The notes below the pieces were generated by a model that did no database searches, was not told the DNA's origin, and saw only the letters and a list, made by a program, of their open reading frames with translations. Shown here piece after piece: positions 1 to 37,174 of a stretch of 64,000 bases of DNA. Source of the DNA: Casuarius casuarius (taxonomy: Eukaryota; Chordata; Aves; Casuariiformes; Casuariidae); assembly GCA_003342895.1 (NCBI GenBank), contig PTFA01000369.1, positions 613,829-677,828 of the forward strand, written 5' to 3'. Numbering within the stretch: the stretch's first letter is position 1; each line of letters begins with the position of its first letter. Made by a program: the position numbers and the translations under genes.

Positions 1-2354
1 GTAACCTGTTCAGCAAACTTCATTCATCATATTTGGGAAATGGGGGGAAAAAAAAAATTGTGCATGTCTGAGTCATACTTCTAGCCTCCCATTGAACCAA
101 GTATTAGTAAGTTCTGAACAGCTGAGGTGTTTGCCCCTAGGTGGAGAGGAGATAACCATGCAGTATTCTCTTCCAGTCACTTCTGCCTGTATGTGCCCTT
201 TCTGCTCAGAACAGATCTTTAATAATTTTAGTGCTTTTTTTTTGGGGGGGGGAGGGTTGGTCTTTAGGAAAGCTAACTCACTTGTTGGACTGTAGTCCAG
301 CAAATGAGTACGTTTCAGGTAACAATTCTCGTATTCTCAAAGATGTTTTAATATTCTGTTTCAGAATCATTTTTGTTAGCAGTTTAATCCTTCAGAAAAG
401 TGATTGAGACTCCAAAAATCTTTGTTTACTGATGCAATGGGAAAAAAACCCACAAATTTGAGTTGCTGATAGTTTATGGAAGTTTCTATTTGGCTTTATG
501 GAAAGGCTTAATAGAATTATTTTGATAGAGACCTCTTAAACATATGGAAATGGATTCATGAGTGTTTTAAGAAGTTTAAGTTTTTTGTTTAAAGTATTTT
601 ACTGTAAAAATCATGTTGCAGTTGACCATGATGATCTAAACTTAGGAACCAGCTTCATTCTGATAACTTAGATGACCTTGGGCATTTGGATTGTGTTTGC
701 AAATTCCTGACTTAATCATTTACACAAGTAAGCATGTATAAAACAGGAATCTGCAGAACTGCTCAGATAAAAGGATTACATCCATATTTTTAAAAATAAC
801 ATTCAGTGAAATATAGTGGTTTGAAGCTGGAATTTTTGAAATTTTGTTGGTACTCAATAGTACAACGAAGTATCAGCAGTGGGTGTTTTGTGAGTTGTAG
901 TCCCATGTATAGCTTGAAGTCGTTCTGGCTACTGTTTTTGTCTGTAGCTCATAAAAGAAAAACATTCACCATGGTGGCTGCTCGTGTTCTTGTTCCCATG
1001 TTGTCTTGTATAGATACCTCTTGTCAATGTACTATTAGAATGATACCTTTGGGAAAAAAAAATAATAACCTGACTCTTTTCTTTTTAGGTTTGTAAGCCA
1101 ATCTTTTTCTTCTGCTGCTTGAGAAAAGTGTCTCAGATGTGTTGGGTTTGGCAAACAATCCACATTTGTTTGGACTTGAATTGTGTAATGTTGGACGCGT
1201 GTTAAAGGAAAGGCTGTTTTTTTTTTTTAAAGAAAATATATATATAGTATATATATATTACCTAGACAAGGGAAGCAAGGTTGGCTAGGATGTGGACCAA
1301 CAATCCTGATTTTTTTTTCCCCCTTGTTGGCTATCTAAACTTAAGGGAACTGAATAATCCTTATTGAACAAGACTTTGTAATTAATGCTAATAACTAACA
1401 TGCTATGGGGTACTCTATTCATCAGTGAACTGGTGGTAAAAGAATACGTATGGTAGAGCTGTGAACAGAACTCAGGTTTTAAAACAGACCCTGGTAGGCA
1501 GTCATCTTGGAAACAAGATTTAAACTCTGTATTCCTTTTTTCCAGTATTTTGGTGCTATTTCACTGGTAATTCTTGCAGCATTCAAAATGCTAACATCTG
1601 GAATTGATGAGTTTAGTGATCGATAGTGTAGTAACTGCAGAATAAAATACTGCTTTGAAGGAATTGTTACATAGCGAGCTTTAGTCATTTAAGAGCTGGC
1701 AAGCTGTTGAAAGTTTTTAGGTACCTAAGGAAACCATACTCCTTTAATGCATATGGCAAGCACTAGGAGGAGCTCAGATAATCTAGAAGGTGGTTCTTTC
1801 TTGCATCCGAAACAGAACAGTGTGTGGTTGTGTCTGCACTAGTATTGTGGTTCAGCTCAGGAGTGAAGACTGGGAGTGCATTTCCTGGCCCTTTCCACTC
1901 AACCTGGCTTTGTCTCCCACTGCAGACTGATTTCAGAGCATGTGGAGTCAGTTCCTTTCAAAGGCAACTAAATTGGAATGTACTCCAACTGCTGATGGAC
2001 ACTTAGTTCTCAGGACAGGACTAGAGCTAATCCAAAGACACTTTCCCTCTCTGCAAATGTATATAATGAGTGTTAGGTTCTCAGCACTAGATGTTTTCAT
2101 TGTCTGTATAAACTCCTCTTACGCTGCATCGCTTGCTAATGTGGACAGTCCATGTCAGCGTATTAAAGCTAAACCCAAAAAAGTGGATTGAGTGGACGTG
2201 AATCTGGAGGGCAGATTTTTGATGAAATTCTAGCTATCCTGACTCTAACAGTTCTGATATAAGTCATTCTGTACTTCTCATGTTTTGTCACCTTCTAGTA
2301 CTTGTTATTTTTCTCTTTTGAAACTCAAACTACGGAAACATATCTTTCTTTCAG
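1..2354 (+). other. PCMTD1: 3' part of PCMTD1 intron 1 (5' of the first coding exon)
   Basis: AT-rich sequence with no supportable coding exon; open frames here are short and lack recognisable protein content. It ends in a pyrimidine-rich stretch and a CAG acceptor at 2352-2354. No CpG island or promoter is visible, so the untranslated first exon and promoter are inferred to lie upstream of the window. It contains a T9G9 run at 235-252 and an AT dinucleotide stretch around 1236-1260. Confidence 0.75.
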
Positions 2355-26392
<24,038 letters not shown>

Positions 26393-27250
26393 CTTGTTTT
26401 AAGTAGAAATAATGCCTACTGATAGTTCCTTTATTCTTGAAAATGTAGCATTTATTAAGAAATAGATGGACAAATTATTATTAGTCTTTCATCAAGACTG
26501 AAGTACAGTGATAAATTGTAACTTATCTCTATCTTGTCTTTGCTACAAGGAAGACTTGCATTGAACAGTAGAATCCCTTTTTAAAAATCTATTTTTCTTT
26601 AAATTTTGAAAATGCTGTTTTAACTCTGATAGAAATATATATTCCATTATGCAGCACTAATCAATATTTTGCATGGTAAGTCTTTTTTGATCCCTAACAG
26701 ATTTGTATTGATAAAAGGGTGAGTGAAATTTTATATATGCTAAATAATTGTTAAACATGTGCATCTAACTTGAGCAATTTGTCTGTATTTATTCTTAGGG
26801 GAACACTTTAAACATGCAGATGCTTATCTTCAGATGTCAGAATTGAACCCTTTTCAAAGTTTATTTTACTATGGCTTTGTTGCAATCATTATTACTATGT
26901 TGGTATAAGTGTATTCCAACAACACAAGTGCAATAACTGTATACAGACACTGAGTGAGCTGGCTTTAATGAAACATGAAAATACAAGTTCTGACATGTCA
27001 AATGGCCCTGCTACTTCTGCATTTATCTTTTGCCAAAAGATCTCGAGAAAAGTAACAGCTTCTCTCAGAGCCTTAAAGAAACATCATATTGAATATAAAA
27101 CAAAGCAATGCTTACTTCAGCTCTGCTTATTTAACTCCATTGTACACTTTGAGTATTTCTAATTAGAGGCACTTCCTCATTTCCAGGAAGTTTAGAACAG
27201 TACATCTTGTTTATTTCTAAAGCTCACAGCATTGAGACACAATGTTTGGT

Positions 27251-27256
27251 AATAAA
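27251..27256 (+). terminator. Proximal polyadenylation signal AATAAA
   Basis: A canonical hexamer about 860 bases after the stop. Use would give a short 3'UTR isoform. No strong GU-rich block is obvious downstream. Confidence 0.35.
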
Positions 27257-27821
27257 GATTGTAATTTAGATTTCAATCATCTATATTTACTGCTTTTAAG
27301 TAGAGGTAGAATTTAGATAACGTTTAGTTCGTATTGCTTATTGGGATAGCTATAATAGTAGAAGTTAGGATTAATTCAGCAAATGCACTTTAAGTGGATT
27401 TTATACTTAACATGCATCTCCAAGAAGATAGACTTGTGCTAGCCTGTATTTTGTTTCTGAACATGGCTCTTAGCACAAAAAATATTTATAAAACCATATG
27501 CCTCTTTTGGAAACCTAAGAGTAGTGGTGCAACTGTGGGGGCTCACAAGAGTGCTGATTTAAATATTTTTATCTATTTTCTCTCTATTTGGTGGAGTTAC
27601 TTGCAGTTCTTTTTAGCTTTGTTTGCTTTTACCATCTTATTTCTTCATTCTCTATTGTAACATGATTACAAGGGAAATGTTGTTAAGAACTTTGCATGAT
27701 ATGCGTTAGAAGCCATGATCATTGGCAACATCTGCCTGTTGAACCCAGTGGAAAACATTCCCCTTGAAGAAATATTTTGCGCAATACATTTATAATACTG
27801 ATGTCATTTTTCTAGTGTAGT

Positions 27822-27827
27822 AATAAA
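27822..27827 (+). terminator. Intermediate polyadenylation signal AATAAA
   Basis: A canonical hexamer within TAATAAAATGG, about 1.4 kb after the stop. Use is uncertain. Confidence 0.35.
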
Positions 27828-28584
27828 ATGGTGAAGCAAAATAATCACATCTTTCTTCATCAGTTAAGTTTCCTAGTCCAGATATTTATAACCATGCAAT
27901 ATTCATGTGGTCTAACAGTCCGATATTCACTTTTAAAATGTGAGCATTTTGTTGCATCTGAGAAGGAAGATAGTACATAATCCCATGATACTGACTCTTC
28001 AGTGTGCATTTCATGCTATAGTCATTGTTTTTTAAGATGCATCATAGTAATGTTTAAATGGAACTTCATGAAGGCCTGTTGTACCAGCATGTGGAGTTAC
28101 TTTCTGCAATATATTTACAGTATAAGTAACAAAACTATTTGAAATAAGTATTCTGACTTTATTTTAAAAGCAGGAAAAACTAATAAGAAATAGTTTCCAA
28201 AATAATGGTACTAATAAAGTAATTGTGATGCTTCAGCTGTAAGAACTGAACATTTTTTTTTTAATGGATTATTTTAGATGGAGTTTAAATGATCTGAAGT
28301 TTGAGATGTTTTGTCTCTCCTCCTTTCTTGGAATCTACATCCGTAAGCTCAAGAACATGAGATTACTAAATATTACTTATATACTTTAAGGACTTTATAC
28401 AGGATGCTTTTGGAGAATAACTTTCTGCATTTTTTCACTCCTGTATACTTGGAAAAATGGACAACGGATGATTTGTCATGATTATTCAGTATGTATTTTT
28501 TTGAGTCACTGAAAGAGAATGTGTTTTTTTTCTGTGTTTTATATGTGGATTTATTTTACACTCTCTTGAATTTATATTTACATA

Positions 28585-28590
28585 AATAAA
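28585..28590 (+). terminator. Distal polyadenylation signal AATAAA (candidate)
   Basis: A canonical hexamer in CATAAATAAAAAGG, 75 bases before the preferred signal; the two may act as a pair. Confidence 0.4.
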
Positions 28591-28659
28591 AAGGTAGAAA
28601 TGCAGAATGAATTAAAACCTAATTTTTGCCATCTCTGATCATGATGGGGACATTGTTGC

Positions 28660-28665
28660 AATAAA
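28660..28665 (+). terminator. Distal polyadenylation signal AATAAA (preferred end of PCMTD1)
   Basis: The hexamer in GCAATAAAATG is followed about 10 bases later by the GU-rich TTTTTGGTGGTTTCT, the expected arrangement for a cleavage site near 28680-28690. Confidence 0.6.
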
Positions 28666-28690
28666 ATGAATTTTTGGTGGTTTCTACTTG

Positions 28691-29037
28691 CTTTAATTTC
28701 TGTGTTTCCGTATTAGTATTTTCTCTCACATGGAAATTCAGTTTTCAGTTTGTTCCTAGTTAGTTCAGTATCTTCTTAATAAATGCTATTATTGAATCTC
28801 AGAAATAAAGACAAACAGTAATATAACCTCTTGCTCAATTTTGAATTTGTGCAAAGGCCTGAAAAGATTAAGTATTATTCATGACACAGGGAAACTATTT
28901 TGAGCCCAGCACTACTTTTGAAATACTTATGTGAAATATTAGTTTCTTCTGCAGAGCCTGGTCCTTATTAAGCTACATACAGTGTTTTGTGTTTTTTGGT
29001 TTTTTTTTTTGGTTTTTTTTTTTTGGTTTTTTTTTTT

Positions 29038-29069
<32 letters not shown>

Positions 29070-31630
29070 CTTTGGTTTTTTTTGTTTTGGTTTTTTTTGA
29101 GATTGTTTTAACCCTAAACAGAGAAATTATCTGGGTTGAAATAAGTAATTAAGATTTTGATGCAAGAATAGCAAGGGTGGGCAAATAGCAAGTCACTTTT
29201 CCTCTTGAAGCTCCCTCTTGAGGCCTTGCTTTGTTAGCAGTTAGGGACAGAAGAAAAATATAATGCAGATAGGCTAAGCTGACTGCAATTCTGTAATTGT
29301 ACTCAACATAAGCAAGGATGAGATGAACTGCATTTTTTTTTCTAATCCTGTGGGCCAGAGGATGACTCGAGACCAGTGCAATCTCTTAGAAAACCTGGAG
29401 GTTTTTAAGCACATGTTGTCCAGGAAAAACTGAACAACAGCCATCCCAAAAATCTGGGAAACAGTTATGATGGAAATCACTGGGAGTCAAACACCTGAAT
29501 GTCTTTGTTCAGCTGGGCACTGGCTCTCTTGTTTAAGTGTTTACTACTTAGTATTCTCTTCAAAGAAAAAAAGATTCTATACAGGTGCAGCTTTTTCTCT
29601 AAACATACTTTTTTTTTTAATGCATCTTTGCCTGTCATTTTGAAAACAAGCAGCATGGAATTTAATCAGATGTTCTTGAAAGCTGTTCTAACGCGTGCTG
29701 TATTCTTCCTAGAGGTCCTCGGAGCACATTAATGAGGTAATAATTACTTTGACAATGGTTGTCTCATATGTGTGAGGCCCTTCCATAAACTTGTTTTGAG
29801 AAGGTCATTGGACTATTTTATTGGATCAGTAAATCCTAAAGTCCATCTATTTCTTGATGTCCTTTCAGCAAAATTAGCTTTTTTATTTTTGAGATCCATT
29901 TTGGCTTGGGTGCCTCTTTTGCTTCTGTGTAGCTTTACAGTGTGTCAACTTCACGAATTACTCTGTTCAAGTAAAGTTAGCTTGTTTAGCAACAGGCTTA
30001 CACCATGTTTATAATCTACGTAAACAAGAATCTAGCACTGTTTTATCAATGCTTTTTAACACAATGATGGCAGTCTCTGTTTGGAGTCTTCTGATCGTCA
30101 TCCCTTGTATCCTAGGATGCTTTTCAAAGAGACTTACCAGGGGAGCTAAGGGAATGTCTGTCTGCTTGTTAAGTCTCTATCCTCTGCTGTAGTGGGCTAT
30201 CAGTCTATATAATTCTTTGTTAGGACTTCTGCCAGTTGCTTCAGTGCTGGAGAGAAGCAACAGTGCAACACAAAACACTGAATTGTTTCCTGTCCTTCTT
30301 CCTTCCTGCATGCACAAGCTGCCAGGATGATCATAGGGTGGAAAGAGCAGGGACAGAAAGGAGCAAAAATGTATCAGCCTGTGTTAAATGTTTTTATTTT
30401 TTTCTTTGATATGAGTATTTCCTTGCCAACTTGCTAGCTTCTTCCTCCTAAGTGAAAATTAATTTATTAGGGTTTCCTGGTTTAGTACAATACAAAACTG
30501 TCCTAGTACTACTGTACTGCTTGTTTGACTACCCTACTTCAAACACTTTTAGTATACAAGGATGATCTCCATAAATTGAGAAATGGTCCTTGCAAGCAAT
30601 AGGCCAATGGTTTTTCTTTGCTGTTTGTACCCTTTGTGAGTCTTTTCTTTCAGAGATATCCTTTTGAGTTCTTGCATCAGTATATTCTGTTAGAACAGGT
30701 TTCTGTGTACTTTTGATTTTTGGCTGAATGTGTAATGGCTTCTATTAGTGTCAGGTTTGATCTTTCTAAAAATCAGGTCCCTTAAATGAGGAAACAAGTT
30801 TAGAAACCCTACTTTAGACTCCCACTTCTCAAAATGTGTTGATGGATTTCAGACTTTGATTATAAATTTATCTGAAGTCTCTAAATAAAATTATCCGTAG
30901 CTCTTGTGTGGTAAACAGTTGTATCTCAGGAATATGACAACCCCTCTGTCCTAACAGTGGAGAGGTTTTTACTCTACATCTTCTAATATAAACCAGCATG
31001 ACCAAAGCTGTCATTTTTACTGAAGCTTTCACCTAATTTCTGGTCAAGAAATGGAGACTTGCTGATCTCTACTTCCTAGAATGTGGTAAGTGATTTTCTC
31101 CTTGAAAGGTATGCTCAAAATTTTGTATATGGGCAAAGAGGAAGCATACCCATGTGGGTATAAAGTAAAGCCAAGCATTTATTATTAGTATAATGGAAAT
31201 CTTAACAATCTAATTCAAGAATCATTAGGCTAGATCTAACTGTTACAGAAAAGGGGTTAGAGTACTTACATGGAAAAAAAAATTGCAGTAATAGTAATAA
31301 TAAATTGTAACACACAGACAGCTTAGTTTTTATCCCTTGTCCTGGAGTTATGCTCACCCTTCCTTTGCTCTTCTGGGTCTTTTAAAGTCCTTAGTTTTAG
31401 ACTGTTGGAGAAGATAATGCTATAAATTGCCTCTGGAATCCTTCAGTGGGAGGGATATGCTGGTGATGTTGCTGGTTTCTTCCTGCTTCTGAAAATCCAC
31501 TTGGGGTCATTTGTATATGCTTGCTAACACTTTTATGCCTTTTTCTTTCTTCATTGGTCTACTGCCCTATGTTACATCTGAATTTTCTGTATATGGCTTA
31601 CGTCTACTTATGTTAGGTTGGTTTATTCTC
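28691..31630. other. Intergenic sequence downstream of PCMTD1
   Basis: AT-rich. Apart from the T/GG mosaic at 28984-29099 and a short T run near 29610, I see nothing recognisable. Open frames of up to about 80 codons have no family resemblance. Confidence 0.7.
28984..29099. repeat. T-rich tract with periodic GG (period about 13-14)
   Basis: GG pairs at about 28998, 29011 and 29025 are separated by T11-T12, followed by a T run of about 30 and further GG-T8 units. It is an imperfect tandem array grading into poly-T, about 300 bases beyond the PCMTD1 3' end. Confidence 0.8.
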
Positions 31631-31994
31631 TTTGTTACCCCTAAAACTAGTTTTATGCAGCTCTAGGTCTGCATTTTTTTTTTTTTTAACTGACCCTGTG
31701 TGTGTTAGTTATAACTGTGGGGTCTCCAGAGCCCAGCCTGTCCCCCATCTCTTTTTGTCCCCCACCTGTACTCCTCTGTGCCACATTCTGTCTCACCTCA
31801 GGTCCTCTGCTATCTTACCAGGCCTGTTTTTCTGTACGCTACATCATTGTGTTAGAATCATAAATATCTCATTCTACGTAGAATAAATGCTATCTATGTA
31901 CAACTATGGTTGTACCAGATAAACAGAAGTAAAACAAATTAGCCATAGATGCCTGATCAATTAGAGAAACTGCTGTCACAGATCAACCAAGTTT

Positions 31995-32014
31995 AAAAAA
32001 AAAAAAAAAAAAAA
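31995..32014 (+). repeat. Poly-A run (A20)
   Basis: An uninterrupted run of 20 A. The bases before it show no recognisable element or nearby AATAAA, so it is called as simple repeat rather than a retroposon tail. Confidence 0.8.
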
Positions 32015-35000
32015 GCTACAGGCAGATCAAGGAAAGTTCAGACAGAGCAAGTCTGATGAGCCTTAGCGCTGAGGCCTTGCAAAGTCAATACAAAGCTTAT
32101 GACCTGTTACTAGTTATGGCAGTACTGTATTACAGAGCTACATGGTTACAATATTGGAAACAAAGCTTCATATCTTTTTGTAGTTGTATAGCAAAATTAT
32201 CAAGTAATTTTTAGCATTGGAACAGGAGCGAGGATAAAGGTCAAGTGAGAAATTTCCATAGGTATGAGTGACTCTGGTAAAGAGTAGCAGTAGGTCAGTT
32301 TACTTATATTTCTGAAAGACTTAGTAAGAATTTTTGATTCCTGCTTCAAAATCTTTAATTGCCACTGGCTTCCAGGTGTGATTGTCAATCTGCTTACCTC
32401 AGATTGAAAGCAAATTTTGCTCAGTAAATGTTTTATCGACTTCAATATCTGCTTTTATAAACTTATATCAGTTTTTGTACTGGCCTTCCCTTTATTTCTT
32501 TCCTTACTAAATGGTACATGGAATCTGTGTTTTGTGCTGTTTGCTCTAAATCTAACATTCTGCAATACTGGCTTTCAGTAGTCTGTTAAGAGTAGTGACT
32601 TTTTTTGGATCAACATCTATAAAACTAAGTCTGTATTTGTAATACTTCATTTGCTTCAGTTTGTGGTTGTCTTTCGAAATTCAGGTGGGCTGTTTTTTCT
32701 GTAGAAATCAAAGTTATACATCCCTAAAAACACCTCTTAACCTTGAAGATGAATTATATCAAAAACGCTGTGCATAATAAATTGCACCACGAGAGGGCAG
32801 TATTGCCTTGCAGGAAATCTAAAGATTACATGCTGACACAACTGGTAGAAGAGGTGATAAAATAATAAAGTCTTGCATCCACATTAAGAGTTACTAATGA
32901 AATATTTCATTGCTGAGTCACTTGCTTAGGTATATATCTGAAAGATACATAATCTTACTTTGCTAAGTAAGTATTATGAATTCCAAATACTAAGAACAAG
33001 TTACTTCTCTGAAATTTCTGTTTCAGATGTGGTATAATTGTTTTCTTTTGAGGTGTGTTTTAATGCAATTTGAGACCTTTCTAGAGCTGCTGATGTGGTT
33101 ACAGCTTTCCACTCATGCAGGTTTAGGGTACTATACAATAGAAGGGTATGTAAAGGCTTGACTAACTGTGTAATTAGTTTTTCAGCTATTAGACTTCTTA
33201 AATTGCCCAAGTTTTTCTGGGTTTCATACCAATGCTTACTTGAGATCACCTGAGACGACTGGACATTTGAGCATGTGCAAAAAGCACAGTGATATAGAAA
33301 GCTATCTGTCATGAATGATATAATAAATACCTGTGCGTGGCTCACACCGACCTGTATAACTGCACTAGCAGGCTGCTGCTGTGCATGTTGTACCTAGCTG
33401 CTGCTTGTCTCCTGCTTTGGAGAACTGTGTCTGGCAGGTGTGTTTCTCTGCCACCTGTGGCTACTTACCTGTGCCTGTGAGCTGGCAGACATGTAGCTGT
33501 CCTGAAGCAAATATGCATTAAATGTTGTGATGTGTGTGGTGCTAAAGCCCAGCCACAGCTTGGCGACGTTTTCCAGAGAAAGAGGCACCCCTGAGGGGAA
33601 ATGCCCTGAAGCACCATTTGCTTCTCTGCTGCAAAGGGCTCCAACACAAGTCTTGTCCTTCTCTTTTGCTAGATATGCCACAAAGGGATCCCAGTCCTCC
33701 CTTCAGTGTTTGCAGCAGCAGCCAGCCTAGCCCTCCAAAACTCCGGGTTATGCAAAGTGGGCAGTTTTGCAGTCCGGAGAGTTTACTGTCTCTGGCAATA
33801 GCTAGTTTACTTTTGAAAATAGGGCAAAGTATGAGGAAGTGGCCAAAGAAGTGAGCGTCTTATTTAAAGCATGAGACAAACAGATCTGTGGCACTGCTGC
33901 CATAGTGTGATCTCAGCTTTGCTAATGATGCCAGTGCTGCAATGAGCATTGGCAACAATCTTACTTGCATGCAGTTTCAACTTCTCTTGAAAAACAAATC
34001 AGTTTTCTAAACTAGTGTGATAGCAGGGAGAAGTTTGAAAATATGAATGCTAAAAGCTCAAAGACCAGAATGAGATTTTACCATATGTCTCTAAGATGTG
34101 GGCACAAAGGTTTGCAGGTACTAATAATATATAATAATACATATCAAATAACCTATGGTGCAACTAAATAGCTTTCAGACCAGAGTTTGTACATACCGAG
34201 GCAAAAGGAGGCAACAGGAACAATCTCCTTAGGAAACCCTCTAGGGTTTCATTCTACAGGCCCTTTTCTACTCATAGCAGTCTCCCTAAAATAAGGACTG
34301 TGTGAATATGTTCTAGAGAGCCCTAGAAAAATCATCATCCTAAGTCACTGCACCCAGTGACTTGGTTTCCAATAGCCAGAACTTGGGATCTGGGATTTCC
34401 TTTAACCCTTACTGAATCTTTTTAATATGACATACATCTGCATGATCTTATCTCACTTTCAGAAATCAGATTTAAAAGTTCATCAGACTCTTCCAAGCAC
34501 AAAAATATATCTCATTAATCTTTTGTGGAAAGGAGGAAACGGACATTTTTTGGAGATTGAGAGTGGTATGATCCTAACCTGATGATACATTTTGCTATAA
34601 TTTTTTTGGCTCTAAGCATTGTTCCTGCTGTTACTGCTATTCAAACTATTACGCAATTTGGACTCATTCCCAATATGACTGTGTAACAAAAACTAAGTAC
34701 TCTTTTTCAGTTTGTAGACCCCAACGTCTATTTTTCTGTAGTAGGGGTAGTGATCTTTGTGGGACACATTCAGTTCCCTGACAAGCAAATAACCTTGATT
34801 TTTTTTTTTTTTTTAATCTGTCACTTATCCTTTACCTTATAGCTAATCCATGGACTCCTAGTTGTCACTAATTGCAAACTACTAACTGTATAAAATGCTG
34901 TGAGGAGAATGTCAGCTGATCACAGATAAAACTTTGAATTTTGGTGGATACTGGTGCTTCTTTCCTAGAGGCTGCATATGTTCCCTCACGCCCCCCACCT

Positions 35001-35598
35001 TGTAAGTCTTGGACACTGAGGGAATTTTAAGAAAAGAATAATTATCAAACAGTCACAATCTTAAACTATAGACCAAATAACCCCATACCACCACCACTGT
35101 GTCAATGAAACACAATATTGCTTGCCTCTTGCACCAAGTTACTGCACTACTAAGCAGACTTTACTGTTTACCCCTTTTACCTAACCTATGTTCCTAAAAA
35201 GTCCCTAAAACTAACTTATTCCTGGTTTATGATAATGCCAGCAGCCAGTGAAAATGAAATTCTGAGCACAAAATTCATGAAACCACCAAGGGCAGATAGG
35301 TATTTGGCTCATAATGAAATATGAAAGGAATCAGAAACTTCTATCCATCAAGGCAGGATAGGATTTCCCATCAGCCAATGACATTACATATAACATACAT
35401 GTTATTAGAAAAAGAGGTACTTTCTAAAAAATCCTGGTTATCTTAGTCTTTGCGAGAGGGTCTTATTTCCATTTGCTGCTAAATATAGAATTCATCTTTT
35501 CAAAAGTATCTGTGAAAACAGAAAGTGAATTAAAACTTCTGTGACTTATGTTTTCTTTCAGTATATTCTGAAATGATGTTGTCAGTGTGTCTTCATCT

Positions 35599-35621
35599 CA
35601 AATGTTTACCATAAACATTTG
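35599..35621. repeat. Perfect inverted repeat, 10-base arms, 3-base loop
   Basis: CAAATGTTTA, loop CCA, TAAACATTTG. Each arm carries a forkhead-like core (TGTTTAC at 35603-35609 on +, TGTTTAT on - from 35611-35617). It may be a structural or binding dyad. Confidence 0.7.
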
Positions 35622-37154
35622 GTAAATTCTTTTTTTACTGAATTTCATGTCTATTAATTTTATATCTTTTAATTATAAGGCAGGAGTAAAGATCTCAAAC
35701 GTACATGTCAAAAAATTCTTTTTGGAGGGGCAGAGTTTTTAAGCATTTTTGATGCAAGGTAAAGCTAATGCCACATCAGTGTGGTTCGTGCAGTGCATCG
35801 ATAATTACAGATTGGCCTAGCTGAAAGGATCTGATAAGAGGTCTTAAGACTTGCCATAGGGCAAATCTTATGGGTTGTGGAGTGTTTCCTGAATTTTATT
35901 TGAAAACTGGTAGAGAAAAAAGGCACTCAGTTGGCATTTGGCTGTTAAAGTCTATTTTGTAAAGTCCAAATTAAAGTAACTTCATGCATATTTTAGAGCA
36001 GGAATAAAAAGTGCAAATGATAGGTAAGGCCTGACAAAATCAAAATTTGTGGACCTATCATGAACGGCTTATGAAAAACATGCTCTCAGTCCAATAACTT
36101 AAAAGATAGCAGATAATTGCATAAATCTAATCCAGAGTGTGGTATACACTTGGACTTTAGTATTATAGGACAAACTACCTCTGAACATTTCATTGGTGAA
36201 TACTGCTGGAAATAATTAAGCCTCTGCAGAAAAGATTTTCCTGTGAATATGAACCTCAAATACCTACCCAATTCATTGTTCTTAATGTTTTATGACATGA
36301 CTACATACTAAAGCCTCAAGTATTTAATTTGACAGACCACTAGACAGAAGTACATTAAAAAAAGAAGTCCTCAGACAATCAAAATAAGGAAATTTTGTGT
36401 TATTCTTTTTCTTATATTAAAAGGTATATTAATATAACCTCGAAGAATAGATTATCATGAAGGCCAGTAAACTCAGTTTAGGCTTCCAAAGTAATCTTAA
36501 ATTTGCTACCTGGGGTGTTTGCACCACAGTAGGATATAACAAAGGAATGAAATAATTTCACGCAACACTGAGCATTGCCATTCACCTAGTACTTTTCATC
36601 ATTTTACTTGCTTATCACAAAAAAGTAGGTATAAGCAAAAAAGGGGCTTTTCCTTTAAAAAAGTCATAACCAATAAGCTTGACTGTAAAATGATTTTTCA
36701 TAAATCACGTTCTAACTGGAGTTCAGTCCTCCCTTTGTATGTTGACTAGGAAATCCTGTAAATTGGCTGCAAAGTTAGCCTGAAGAAGACATCGTTTAAA
36801 TCTCTTAAGTGAAACTTACTGTAGAATGCATTGTAACCGTGAACATTAAACAATATATCCAGCTCAGGATATCCCAGCAGAATTTCTTTAGGGCAGGCAG
36901 CTTTTCATGATCAAAAAATTTTAAATCATCTTTACTAATTCAATTAAAGCCAAATTCCAGCATCAATGAATAGGCACTTCCAGTAGACACATCCCACTAG
37001 GGGCAACTAAAGTTAAATGAGATGACTACTGTCCTTGATGGTTACTAGTAGAAAAAGCCAAGGGGTATTGTTTTTCAAAGTCTCCCCAAAAGTTCACTTC
37101 CATGCATTTCTAAATAGATTTAATCTCCTAGATGCCTAAATTACAGTACTTCTC

Positions 37155-37174
37155 TGCAGTGTTTAAACACTGCA
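37155..37174. repeat. Perfect 20-base palindrome
   Basis: TGCAGTGTTTAAACACTGCA reads identically on both strands with no spacer. The symmetry breaks at the flanking bases (C on the left, A on the right). Confidence 0.9.

Larger units (their letters stand above)
26393..28690 (+). other. PCMTD1: PCMTD1 3'UTR (end inferred)
   Basis: An uninterrupted AU-rich stretch after the stop with no competing gene. ATTTA-type elements occur, for example within GTATTTATTC at 26786-26793. Four in-line AATAAA hexamers (27251, 27822, 28585, 28660) suggest alternative 3' ends. I place the distal end just after the 28660 signal because a GU-rich downstream element follows it. Two more hexamers (28778, 28804) could extend it by about 130 bases. 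Confidence 0.65.

Noticed and set aside
31632..32014. Plus-strand retrocopy ending in the A20 run
   Set aside because: No recognisable parent gene, no hexamer at the usual distance and no flanking duplication.
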